Shown here piece after piece: positions 40,036-48,221 of a stretch of DNA of 64,000 nucleotides (position 1 is its first letter; every line of letters begins with the position of its first letter). Origin of the DNA: an uncultured Collinsella sp. Lineage in GTDB: Bacteria > Actinomycetota > Coriobacteriia > Coriobacteriales > Coriobacteriaceae. The DNA lies in NCBI GenBank assembly GCA_937995345.1, contig CALKKS010000011.1, positions 1 through 64,000 on the forward strand, written 5' to 3'. Below the pieces are notes generated by a model. It searched no databases, had not been told where the DNA came from, and was given only the letters and a program-made list of their open reading frames with translations. A program made the translations under genes and the position numbers.

Positions 40036-40782
40036 CTAGGCGCACGATTCCAATGCTCCGCTAAACAGCTTCACCATCCGGACACGCGTCCCGGCGCCGT
40101 CCGTGCGACGGGCAACCTCCACATTGTCGACCAGCATGCGCATAAGCTTGATACCGCGTCCACGCTCTTCGGTCGCAACCGGCTCACTCGACCCGTCGAT
40201 CGAATAGCCCACCCCACGGTCAACGACCTCGATTACCACTCGATCGCCATAAGCCTGAACCGTCAGGATGCACCCGATGCCGCCCGCATGGTCATACGCA
40301 TTGCCCAGCGCCTCCCCCGATGCCAATGCGACGTCGTAGCGCTCGTCGCGGCGTAACGGAAGCGACTCGAGTAGCTCGGCAATACAATGACGATAGTATG
40401 GAAGGTTCTCAATACCCTGGCGCACCTCGACACTCTTGCTCCAGCGAGGCAATTCCCCCACCGGAATGGCAGGAATCGACTCCCGAGCGAAACCCGCAAC
40501 ATGGAGGATGTCGACAAGTCGGGCAATCTCCAAAAAGCGGATGACCTCATCGGAGGCGTTAACGAGCGAAAGCAGGCCCTCTCGCCTCATGAGCTCTCTG
40601 GCGCGTGTAAGCAAAAACGCCAAACCCGTCGAGTCGATAAAGCCCACGGCCTGGCAATTGATGACAACGCGACGCACGCCACGGCCGATCAAAGCATCTA
40701 ACCGACAGCGCAGCACGGGCACCGAGGCGATGTCGATATCGCCTGGTGGCGTCAAAACCGCTATGTCATTCCACTCATTCAT
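40036..40782 (-). CDS. STAS-domain / anti-sigma-type ATPase fusion protein
   Basis: 248 aa joining two partner-switch modules. Residues ~1-105 are a STAS domain (DIDIASVPVLRCRLDALI and VGFIDSTGLAFLL with the phosphorylatable Ser). Residues ~125-245 are an RsbW-like kinase: N-box LASGEALGNAYDHAGG, G1 DRGVGY and G2 ERGRGIKLMRML. The modules are normally separate antagonist and kinase proteins. It is encoded just after a PP2C phosphatase that could dephosphorylate the STAS Ser. No sigma factor gene is in view. The ATG at 40782 follows TTGGGGAACC; a TTG at 40800 is possible. Confidence 0.87.
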   Translation of the reverse strand: MNEWNDIAVLTPPGDIDIASVPVLRCRLDALIGRGVRRVVINCQAVGFIDSTGLAFLLTRARELMRREGLLSLVNASDEVIRFLEIARLVDILHVAGFARESIPAIPVGELPRWSKSVEVRQGIENLPYYRHCIAELLESLPLRRDERYDVALASGEALGNAYDHAGGIGCILTVQAYGDRVVIEVVDRGVGYSIDGSSEPVATEERGRGIKLMRMLVDNVEVARRTDGAGTRVRMVKLFSGALESCA

Positions 40783-40863
40783 ACGACCATGGTTCCCCAA
40801 AAAAGCTCGCTCGATGCATACGTATCTGCAACCGCGCAGATCTTGCCCGTTAAACGTCGCGGC

Positions 40864-43209
40864 CTACGATCGACCCCGTAAAAACTCAAGGGAAACCAGC
40901 GCGATGTCATCGTCCAGCGCCGACTCGGTAAAGCGGTCAAGCTCGCCCAAGACCTTGCCGCAGATACCCGATACGCCCTCGCCCGAAACCGATAGCAAAA
41001 GATCGCGCAGACGCTGTTCGCCAAAGAACGCCCCCGTGCGGTCGCGTGCCTCAATCGTTCCATCGGTATACATAAACAGCATGTCACCAGGTGCGAACGT
41101 AAAGGCGCCCGTCTCGTACACCATGCTTTCGAATGCGCCGATCACGCCCGACTGGCATCCGAGGAGCTCAACCTCTCCCCCTCGGGCTTCTCCGCCGCCA
41201 AGCGGCGTCGACGACGGCCTGATAACCATGGTGGGAGGATGGCCTGCCGAGCAATAGGTCGCGCGCCCCGCTTTAAGATCGATTTTGGCAATAAAGGCCG
41301 TCACGAACGTCTCGACCCTCGAGAAGCCCATGAGCATGCTATTGAGCGAGCGGGCCATGCGGGCAGGCCCTGCACCCTCCCAGGCATAGGCCGTCAGCGC
41401 CGTCTTGACGAGTGCAGACATGGATGCCGCCTCGATGCCCTTGCCGGACACATCGCCCAGGATCATGACGGCGCAGTCGTCGGGAAGCCGGATGAGCGTA
41501 TAGAAGTCACCACCGACCAACGCCGAGTTCGTAGCCGACAGGTATACCGAATCGGTTGCTATGCCCGGAACATCGCCAAGCGAATTCCTCATACCAATCT
41601 GAAGGGTCTGGGCGATATGGCGCTCCTCGCGTTTTTGAGACTCGCCTTCATAGATCAGTTCAAAGTCATGTGCCAGATGCACCAGGTAGTCGTATTCAAG
41701 GTCGTCAATTGGTTCTTGGCTGCCATCACGGAGCAGCAAGGCACGCGTCGTCGGGCCCTGCGCAACAGAAGCAGGAACAATCGCGTCGTTACTGTGTTTG
41801 CCATCACCCTCAGAGCGCGGGTGCCCCGCCTCGATGCCGGCGTCGACGTAGAGACCCTGGCAAGGCAGACCATGCGCCCTAAGCCAGCCTCCCATAGGCA
41901 TCGATTCGTCAACGCGAGTAATACGGACGTGTTTAAGGTCCTCGGCACTCGTGCCGCCCAAAACAGATGCCTCAAAGCCATCAGGGCCAGCCCCCAGACG
42001 TGCCGCTGGCGCCGTCGTGGAAAAGAAAAGCTTCTCGGGATCGTCCGGCAAAGCAACGCGACTGCCACCTTCAAAATCTATGACATAGGAGTCCAGACCG
42101 GCGTCATACTCAACAGGGCAAAAATGGCAGTTGAGTATATTGCAGATCTCGGACGATACAGCCTGGGTAGCCGCGGCGGAATCGTCTAGAAAGGTAAACA
42201 ACTCATCACGTAAGACATTGAGCGAGCGGCCAAGCTCGGCCGTGCGACGAGAGCGAAGGCTCGATGCCATGCCGACCAGTTGGATAGACAGGTAGTCGCA
42301 AATGACCTCTAGCACGTTCACGTCATAGGCAAGCGGAGCCTGGGGGCGTTTCCATCCAACTTCCAACACGCCAAGGACCTGCGTGCCGTAAAACACGGGA
42401 AGACAGATCTCGCTGCGATACGGGGGCATATCTTGTACGCGTAGCAGGTGCTTAGAACGATTGTCCAGGTCCATGAACATACCGGAGGCGGCCCTATCAC
42501 CCTCAAGGTCCTGTTGAATCGACAAGCGACAGGCACGCGACTCGCGAAGCACATACGTCGGAATGCCGGCGCCATACGGCAAAAACTCGGGCAGGTAGCT
42601 GTCGTACAGCTCCTTGGAAACACCGCGAAGCTTAAAACCGCCGCTCTCAGAAAAATAAATCGCAGCTCCAGAGGCATCGAGCGTTCCTACAAGCTGGTTC
42701 AAAACGGTATCTAACAAACTAGGCAGCTCATCGGAGCCCACCGTGCTCATGATGACCGACAAAGTGCCCGAAAGGCGCTTATTCGCCACTCTAAGCTCCG
42801 ATAGCGCACGTTTGAGCTGACGATCGTGGGAATACCGCTCTTCGATGCTGTGAAGCGCCACCAGGACACGAGGCGCGCGGCGTCCAAAGATACGCGGAGG
42901 CGTAACGGAACCTGCGCGAACCAAGACGGGAATAAAGGACCCGTCGCTCAACTTGAGCATCAGCTCGCTCTCGGAGCCATCGGTCTCAAACGGCAGACGA
43001 TGTTCGGTCGCACGCTCAAAGGCAGACGAGTACAGAACGTCTTTGACATCACCGTTAATGACGTCAGCGCGCTCCTCGCACATCAGGTCGAGCAGACGAT
43101 TATTCACATGCAGAATGGTTCCGTCGAGTTCACAGATGATGACCGCATCGCTCGTGATCTCGACCAGTTGGGCAACATCTGCCCACTCGTTGCGTTCAAG
43201 CGTTTCCAT
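40864..43209 (-). CDS. PAS-GAF-PP2C (RsbU/SpoIIE-type) sensor phosphatase
   Basis: 781 aa. A PAS domain (about 10-115, VEITSDAVIICELDGTILHVN) and a GAF domain (~150-320) precede a divergent middle region. The C-terminal PP2C phosphatase (~545-781) shows LVGGDFYTLI, LGDVSGKGIEAA, CSAGHPPTMVI, MYTDGTIEARD and ESALDDDIALVSLE with the Mn/Mg-binding Asp residues. It likely senses a small ligand or redox/light cue and dephosphorylates a STAS protein, plausibly the fusion protein encoded 81 bp downstream. The ATG at 43209 follows GTGAGGTCCACG. No transmembrane helix is seen. Confidence 0.9.
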   Translation of the reverse strand: METLERNEWADVAQLVEITSDAVIICELDGTILHVNNRLLDLMCEERADVINGDVKDVLYSSAFERATEHRLPFETDGSESELMLKLSDGSFIPVLVRAGSVTPPRIFGRRAPRVLVALHSIEERYSHDRQLKRALSELRVANKRLSGTLSVIMSTVGSDELPSLLDTVLNQLVGTLDASGAAIYFSESGGFKLRGVSKELYDSYLPEFLPYGAGIPTYVLRESRACRLSIQQDLEGDRAASGMFMDLDNRSKHLLRVQDMPPYRSEICLPVFYGTQVLGVLEVGWKRPQAPLAYDVNVLEVICDYLSIQLVGMASSLRSRRTAELGRSLNVLRDELFTFLDDSAAATQAVSSEICNILNCHFCPVEYDAGLDSYVIDFEGGSRVALPDDPEKLFFSTTAPAARLGAGPDGFEASVLGGTSAEDLKHVRITRVDESMPMGGWLRAHGLPCQGLYVDAGIEAGHPRSEGDGKHSNDAIVPASVAQGPTTRALLLRDGSQEPIDDLEYDYLVHLAHDFELIYEGESQKREERHIAQTLQIGMRNSLGDVPGIATDSVYLSATNSALVGGDFYTLIRLPDDCAVMILGDVSGKGIEAASMSALVKTALTAYAWEGAGPARMARSLNSMLMGFSRVETFVTAFIAKIDLKAGRATYCSAGHPPTMVIRPSSTPLGGGEARGGEVELLGCQSGVIGAFESMVYETGAFTFAPGDMLFMYTDGTIEARDRTGAFFGEQRLRDLLLSVSGEGVSGICGKVLGELDRFTESALDDDIALVSLEFLRGRS

Positions 43210-43235
43210 CGTGGACCTCACCGTCTATCGGTAAC

Positions 43236-43257
43236 AAAAAAGCCTCCGAAGAGGCTT
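43236..43257 (-). terminator. Terminator of tRNA-Leu
   Basis: AAGCCTC-TTCG-GAGGCTT followed by TTTTTG on the minus strand, 11 bp after the tRNA. Confidence 0.9.
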
Positions 43258-43268
43258 CTCAAATGCGA

Positions 43269-43358
43269 TGGTGTCGGAGGCGGGACTTGAACCCGCATGA
43301 CCAAAAAGCGGTCACTAGCACCTCAAGCTAGCGCGTCTGCCAATTCCGCCACTCCGAC
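43269..43358 (-). tRNA. tRNA-Leu(GAG)
   Basis: A 90-nt class II tRNA with encoded CCA: acceptor GTCGGAG/CTCCGAC, anticodon stem CTAGC/GCTAG with loop TTGAGGT giving GAG, and a long variable arm (GTGACCGC-TTTTT-GGTCAT). Confidence 0.95.
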
Positions 43359-43415
43359 ATGCTATGTTGTTGATTCGCGGTTCGTTTTGTTGGACCCGCG
43401 CGTTCAACGAGGAAG

Positions 43416-43464
43416 ATAATAACCTATGATTCGAGAACTGTGCAAGCACTTTTTTGAAAAAAGT
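43416..43464 (-). promoter_or_regulatory. tRNA-Leu promoter with upstream A/T palindrome
   Basis: On the minus strand: ACTTTTTTCAAAAAAGT, then TTGCAC, 18 bp, then TATTAT. It is the third instance of this arrangement in the window. Confidence 0.72.
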
Positions 43465-43502
43465 TTACTATTTTGTAAATGCGCAGGTAGACGCTTATGC
43501 CC

Positions 43503-43627
43503 GGCCCCGAATCGGTGCTGCCTCCCGGCGCGTCCTCGGGCATGAGCGATATTTTGCTACGCACTTCGTGCTGCAAAATATCGCTCCCCCTGCGGAATGC
43601 GCCGGGAGGCAGCACCGATTCGGGGCC
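43503..43627 (+). repeat. Palindromic element E1 (125 bp)
   Basis: In order: outer stem 29 bp perfect (43503-43531 with 43599-43627); internal loop GTCCTCGGGCAT opposite CCCCTGCGGAAT; inner stem 14 bp perfect (GAGCGATATTTTGC); and an apical GCAC-TTC-GTGC hairpin. The internal-loop sequences, but not the stems, are shared with the element at 43809. Confidence 0.92.
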
Positions 43628-43687
43628 TGCAAATACGTCCTTCAGACACAGTTCTCAAACATATTCTGGGGCTGATAAAAATTTAGT

Positions 43688-43742
43688 GGCTCGGCTTTGC
43701 CGAGCCCTTATATGGGGAGGCCGGAGCAAACGCTCCGGCCTC
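43688..43742. repeat. Two GC-rich hairpins
   Basis: GGCTCGG-loop-CCGAGCC (43688-43706) and GAGGCCGGAGC-AAAC-GCTCCGGCCTC (43717-43742) lie between the two long palindromes. They may be transcription stops, but T-runs are short on both strands. Confidence 0.55.
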
Positions 43743-43808
43743 ACTCAATTACCCATCAGATTAAGTGAGCGATCAAGGAATCGCACTCCCCTCTGCCGCG
43801 TTAACGTA

Positions 43809-43940
43809 GGGCCCGCTCTGGAGTTGCCCTTCAGAACATTCCGCAGACCAGGAAGCCCCCTTATCCGCAGCTCCGAAGGAGCAGGATAAGGGGGCTTCCA
43901 TGGTCGAGGACGTTCTGAAGGGCAACTCCAGAGCGGGCCC
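43809..43940 (-). repeat. Palindromic element E2 (132 bp)
   Basis: Outer stem 29 bp perfect (43809-43837 with 43912-43940); inner stem 16 bp perfect (GGAAGCCCCCTTATCC); apical GCTCC-GAA-GGAGC. Read on the minus strand, its internal loop is GTCCTCGACCAT opposite TGGTCTGCGGAAT, the same blocks as in the element at 43503. It ends 15 bp after the oppF stop. Confidence 0.92.
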
Positions 43941-43954
43941 GGACAGTTCACCGA

Positions 43955-44983
43955 CTACAGGTCGATGTGCGATTCCTTAATCGGGAACGGCTCGGCGAAG
44001 TGGCAGGCGCAGCAGTGGCCCGGGGCGACTTCCTTAAACTCGGGAAGCTTCTCGGAGCAGATGCCCTGCGCAATCGGGCAGCGCGTGTGAAAACGGCAGC
44101 CGGTCGGCGGATCCAGCGGCGACGGCGGATCGCCGGCGAGGATGATGCGCTTGCGGGTCTTCTGGATATCAGGATCGGGAACCGGCACGGCAGACAGCAG
44201 CGACTGCGTGTACGGATGGTGAGGCTCGCTATAGAGCGTCTTCCAGTCCGAAACCTCGACCATCTTACCCAGATACATAACGGCAACACGGTCGGAGATA
44301 TGCTGCACGACAGAGAGGTCGTGAGCAATGAAGAGATAGGCCGTACCGAACTTGTCCTGAAGTTCCTTGAGCAGGTTCAGAACCTGGGCCTGAATGGAAA
44401 CATCCAGAGCGGAAACGGGCTCGTCGCAGATGATCAGCTTGGGCTTCAGAGCGAACGCGCGGGCGATGCCGACACGCTGACGCTGACCGCCCGAGAACTC
44501 GTGCGGATAGCGGTTGATGTGCTCGGGGTTCAGGCCGACGACGTCCAGCAGCTCACGGACGCGCTCAATGCGCTCCTCCTTGGTACCCACGCCATGAATG
44601 GTCATGGGCTCGGAGACGATCTCGCCGATGGTCATACGAGGATTCAGCGAAGCATAGGGATCCTGGAAAATGAACTGCATCTCGCGACGCATGTCCTTGA
44701 TCTCATGCTTGTTCATCTCGGAAACGTCTTTACCCTGGAAGAACACCTTGCCAGCCGTCGGCTTGGTGAGGCGCATGATGGTGCGGCCCGTCGTGGACTT
44801 ACCGCAACCGGACTCGCCAACCAGACCGAAGGTCTCGCCCGGATAGATCTCAAACGAAATGTCGTTTACAGCAGAGACGACACGCTTGGAGAAGCGCTTG
44901 GCGAACATGCCGGACTCAGCGGGAAACTCCTTAGAGAGGTGCTCGACCTTCAGCAGCGGAGTACGCTCGTTGGTATCTGCCAT
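43955..44983 (-). CDS. oppF: Oligopeptide ABC transporter ATPase
   Basis: 342-aa ATPase. Walker A is GLVGESGCGKSTTGR (~52), the signature FSGGQRQRVGIARAFAL (~165), and Walker B LIICDEPVSALD. The C-terminal peptide-family extension CRFHTRCPIAQGICSEKLP places Cys residues typical of Opp/Dpp ATPases, some of which bind an Fe-S cluster. It pairs with OppD to power peptide import. Its ATG overlaps the oppD stop by one base (TAATG). A long palindrome follows its stop. Confidence 0.94.
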   Translation of the reverse strand: MADTNERTPLLKVEHLSKEFPAESGMFAKRFSKRVVSAVNDISFEIYPGETFGLVGESGCGKSTTGRTIMRLTKPTAGKVFFQGKDVSEMNKHEIKDMRREMQFIFQDPYASLNPRMTIGEIVSEPMTIHGVGTKEERIERVRELLDVVGLNPEHINRYPHEFSGGQRQRVGIARAFALKPKLIICDEPVSALDVSIQAQVLNLLKELQDKFGTAYLFIAHDLSVVQHISDRVAVMYLGKMVEVSDWKTLYSEPHHPYTQSLLSAVPVPDPDIQKTRKRIILAGDPPSPLDPPTGCRFHTRCPIAQGICSEKLPEFKEVAPGHCCACHFAEPFPIKESHIDL

Positions 44984-46074
44984 TACGCCTCGCCTCCCTT
45001 CTTGGAATCCTTGCGCGTACGGGACGTCTCAGGAGCGTTCTTGAGGAACTCGGGGTCACCGGAGTAGTGGCACGCAGAATAGTGACCAGACTCGGTAACG
45101 ACACGCTCGGGGCGCTGCTTGCGGCACTTGTCCGTGGCATACGGGCAGCGGGGCGAGAACACGCAGCCCTCGGGCAGGTTCATGAGCGAAGGCGGGTTGC
45201 CGTGAATCGGCGTCAGCGGCTTCTTCTCATCGATAGCCTGCTCCGGGATGGAGCGGATAAGGCCCCAGGTATAGGGATGACGGCTCTCGTAGAAGATCTC
45301 TTCGGCCGTGCCGAACTCAACGGGGCGACCGGCGTACATAACCATGATCTTATCGGCCATATCGGCGACGACGCCAAGGTCATGGGTAATCATGATGATG
45401 GCGTTGCCGTTCTTCTCCTGCATCTCCTGCATGAGCTCGATAATCTGAGCCTGGATGGTAACGTCCAGAGCCGTCGTGGGCTCGTCGGCAATCAGAATAT
45501 CGGGATCGCAGGCAAGGGCCATGGCGATCATGACGCGCTGACGCATACCGCCCGAGAACTGGTGCGGATACTCATTGACGCGCTTCTCGGGCTCGGGGAT
45601 ACCCACGAGATCCAGAAGCTCGGTGGCGCGCTTGAGCGCCTCCTGCTTGGAGTAGCCACGGTGCAGACGAAGGCCCTCGCCCACCTGCTTGCCGATCTTG
45701 TAGACCGGGTTCAAGGAGGTCATAGGATCCTGGAAGATCATCGCGATGTCGTTACCGCGAATGTGCTGCATCTCTTCCTCGGTCATCTCGAGGATAGAAC
45801 GACCGCGGTAGCGAACGTCGCCGCCCTCAATCTTTCCCGGAGGCATCGAGATGAGGCCCATGATGGTCATGGCGGTCACGGACTTACCGGAGCCGGACTC
45901 ACCGACGACACCCAGGGTCTCGCCGCGATCGAGCGTGTAAGACACACCGTCGACAGCGCGAACGACGCCATCCTCGGTATGGAAATACATCTTAAGGTCA
46001 TCGACCTCGAGCAGATGCTGGCCCTCGGGAACCGGCTGGTCCTTCAGGTCCACATAGTTCTTGTTCTTCTTCAT
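44983..46074 (-). CDS. oppD: Oligopeptide ABC transporter ATPase
   Basis: 363 aa. Walker A is GVVGESGSGKSVTAM (~55), the Q-loop region MIFQDPMTSLNPVYKIG, the signature FSGGMRQRVMIAMALA, Walker B ILIADEPTTALD, and the Cys-rich tail GCVFSPRCPYATDKCRKQ. It is the partner of OppF. The ATG at 46074 comes directly after the oppC stop. A charged C-terminus (RTRKDSKKGGEA) overhangs the domain. Confidence 0.94.
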   Translation of the reverse strand: MKKNKNYVDLKDQPVPEGQHLLEVDDLKMYFHTEDGVVRAVDGVSYTLDRGETLGVVGESGSGKSVTAMTIMGLISMPPGKIEGGDVRYRGRSILEMTEEEMQHIRGNDIAMIFQDPMTSLNPVYKIGKQVGEGLRLHRGYSKQEALKRATELLDLVGIPEPEKRVNEYPHQFSGGMRQRVMIAMALACDPDILIADEPTTALDVTIQAQIIELMQEMQEKNGNAIIMITHDLGVVADMADKIMVMYAGRPVEFGTAEEIFYESRHPYTWGLIRSIPEQAIDEKKPLTPIHGNPPSLMNLPEGCVFSPRCPYATDKCRKQRPERVVTESGHYSACHYSGDPEFLKNAPETSRTRKDSKKGGEA

Positions 46075-46076
46075 CC

Positions 46077-47012
46077 TTATGCGTCCTTCATCTTGACGTC
46101 GAGGGCGTCGCGCAGACCGTCACCCAGCAGGGTGAAGGCGAGCACCGTCGAGAGAATTGCCAGACCGGGCATGATCATCATCCAGGGAGCAGTCAGCAGA
46201 TACTGCTGACCGTCCTGAATCATGGAGCCCCACGAAGGCGTAGGCGGGATAACGCCCATGCCGAGGAAGGACAGAGCGGACTCGGTCAGAATGGCGCCAC
46301 CAATGTTCATGGTCGCGTAGACCACGATGGAAGCAACGGAGTTCGGGAAGATATGACGCATAACGATACGCGCATCGGATGCACCCATAGCGCGAGCGGC
46401 GTCAACATAGTCGTTCTCTTTGACCGTCAGGATCGCGGATCGGAAGACGCGCGCAATCGAAGGCCAGCCGAGAATACCGATGGCGATAAAGACGTTCTGA
46501 AGACCACGGCCGATAACGGCAATCATGGCGACAACGAACAGCACGTACGGGAACGCCAGGAAGATATCCGCGAAGCGCATGATAATCGTATCCCAGATGC
46601 CGCCATAGAAACCGGCCAGGGCGCCCATGATCAGACCGATCACCGTGGAGATGGCGGTGGCCATAATACCGACGGAAAGCGAAACGCGCGCGCCGTAGAT
46701 AACGCGGACGAGAATGTCGCGGCCCAGGGAGTCGGTACCAAACGGGTGCTCGGCACACGGAGCCAGCAGCGAAGTCTCGGCCATGGTGGTCGAATCGGAA
46801 GCCGTCGGCGAACCGAGCCAGGGCTTAGCCCACAGATCGGCGGTCAGGGCAACCAAAACGACGATGATAATCCAACAGATACCGATAACGGCGAGCTTAT
46901 TCTTACGAAGACGCTTAAAAGCGTCGCCCCACAGCGTGCGGGACTTGGCGGGAGCAGATGCGGCCTTGGTGGCGGTAGCCTGCTCCTGAGACTGAGAATC
47001 AGTTTCCTGCAT
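46077..47012 (-). CDS. oppC: Oligopeptide ABC transporter permease
   Basis: 311-aa inner-membrane subunit. It has an N-terminal cytoplasmic tail, a first helix (LAVIGICWIIIVVLVALTA), the HPFGTDSLGRDILVRVIYGAR motif outside, and a five-helix core with the EAA loop YVDAARAMGASDARIVMRHIFPN in outline (~205). It forms the pore with OppB. The ATG at 47012 follows AAGGGAGG. The oppB-to-oppC gap is 14 bp. Confidence 0.93.
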   Translation of the reverse strand: MQETDSQSQEQATATKAASAPAKSRTLWGDAFKRLRKNKLAVIGICWIIIVVLVALTADLWAKPWLGSPTASDSTTMAETSLLAPCAEHPFGTDSLGRDILVRVIYGARVSLSVGIMATAISTVIGLIMGALAGFYGGIWDTIIMRFADIFLAFPYVLFVVAMIAVIGRGLQNVFIAIGILGWPSIARVFRSAILTVKENDYVDAARAMGASDARIVMRHIFPNSVASIVVYATMNIGGAILTESALSFLGMGVIPPTPSWGSMIQDGQQYLLTAPWMMIMPGLAILSTVLAFTLLGDGLRDALDVKMKDA

Positions 47013-47026
47013 AAGACGTACCTCCC

Positions 47027-48064
47027 TTAGGCCTTATCCGACGGACCGCCAAGGCGGATACGCGGGTCGAGGAATGCATAGCTAATGTCGACGAGCAAGT
47101 TGATCACCATAACGACGACGACGATGAGCGTAACGCCGCCCATAACGATGGGCCAGTCGCGCATGCTAATGGCACGATAGACCTCAGAGCCGATACCGGG
47201 CCAGTTAAAGACCGTCTCGGTCAGGATGGCGCCCGAAAGCATGCCGCCGAAGTCGACACCAATATAGGTAACAACGGGGATGAGTGCATTCTTAAGCGCA
47301 TGCTTGACGATGATCGCACGATTGGAGAGACCCTTGGCCTTTGCCGTGCGGATGTAATCCTGATTCATGACGTCGAGTAGCTGCGAGCGCATGATGCGGG
47401 CAGCATAGGCGGTCGAAACCGAAGCCAGCGTAATGGTCGGAAGCACATAGTGCATCCAATCCTGATACTGAGAGCTGGCGCCGCCGGCACCCGAGATCGG
47501 CATGGAGAATGCGCCACCGGTGGCATCCTTGAGGATGACACCAAAGAATAGCTGCAGCAACATACCGAGCCAGAAGGCAGGAACAGCAACGAGGATCGAC
47601 GTGGTCAGCGTTACCAAAATATCCCAGAAGGAATAGCGCTTTACCGCCGAAATGATACCCGCACCGATACCCATGATTGCCTCGAGCACAATGGCGCACG
47701 CGGCGAGTTTAACCGTATACGGATACTTCTGAGCAAAGATTTCCGCAACCGGCAGCTTACGCTGATACGAATTGCCCAGATCGCCATGAAGCAGACCATT
47801 CATGTAATTCAAGTATTGGTCCACAAGCGACGTTGGAACGGGATCGCCGTTCTCGTCAAGGATCGCGTTGCCGTCCTCGTCCGCCTGGACCAGGTGATAG
47901 CGCACGCGAAGTTGAAGCTCCACCTCGGGGGACAGAGCCTTGTCTCCACCGATCAGCTTGATCGGGTCTCCCGGCACGATGTTCTGGAGGGCGAACAGAA
48001 TCAACGTAACGCCCAAAAATACCGGGATGAACTGAAGCACACGTTTAACGATGTACTTACCCAT
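47027..48064 (-). CDS. oppB: Oligopeptide ABC transporter permease
   Basis: 345 aa. It opens KYIVKRVLQFIPVFLGVTLI with the ENIVPGDP-like QNIVPGDP motif. The family's six helices follow and the EAA loop is DYIRTAKAKGLSNRAIIVKHALKN in outline (~250). An extended loop near residues 60-100 carries acidic repeats (QADEDGNAILDENGDPVP), somewhat longer than in enteric OppB. The ATG at 48064 follows GATAGGGGAGTGGT. A hairpin separates it from oppA. Confidence 0.93.
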   Translation of the reverse strand: MGKYIVKRVLQFIPVFLGVTLILFALQNIVPGDPIKLIGGDKALSPEVELQLRVRYHLVQADEDGNAILDENGDPVPTSLVDQYLNYMNGLLHGDLGNSYQRKLPVAEIFAQKYPYTVKLAACAIVLEAIMGIGAGIISAVKRYSFWDILVTLTTSILVAVPAFWLGMLLQLFFGVILKDATGGAFSMPISGAGGASSQYQDWMHYVLPTITLASVSTAYAARIMRSQLLDVMNQDYIRTAKAKGLSNRAIIVKHALKNALIPVVTYIGVDFGGMLSGAILTETVFNWPGIGSEVYRAISMRDWPIVMGGVTLIVVVVMVINLLVDISYAFLDPRIRLGGPSDKA

Positions 48065-48094
48065 ACCACTCCCCTATCTAGGGATTAACCTAAA

Positions 48095-48124
48095 TGGGAT
48101 GCCGATCGCCAGACCGGCATCCCA
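48095..48124 (-). terminator. Intercistronic terminator/attenuator between oppA and oppB
   Basis: TGGGATGCCG and CGGCATCCCA form a perfect 10-bp stem followed by TTTAGG on the minus strand, in a 157-bp gap. It probably lets most transcripts stop after oppA. Confidence 0.7.
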
Positions 48125-48221
48125 AAATTACCATCAGCCAGTTTACCCCAGGTTAGGGAGAACTGTATGTTTCCCATGAGGTCTACGTAAATGCTTGACC
48201 CTCACGGAAGCTGCAAAACTC

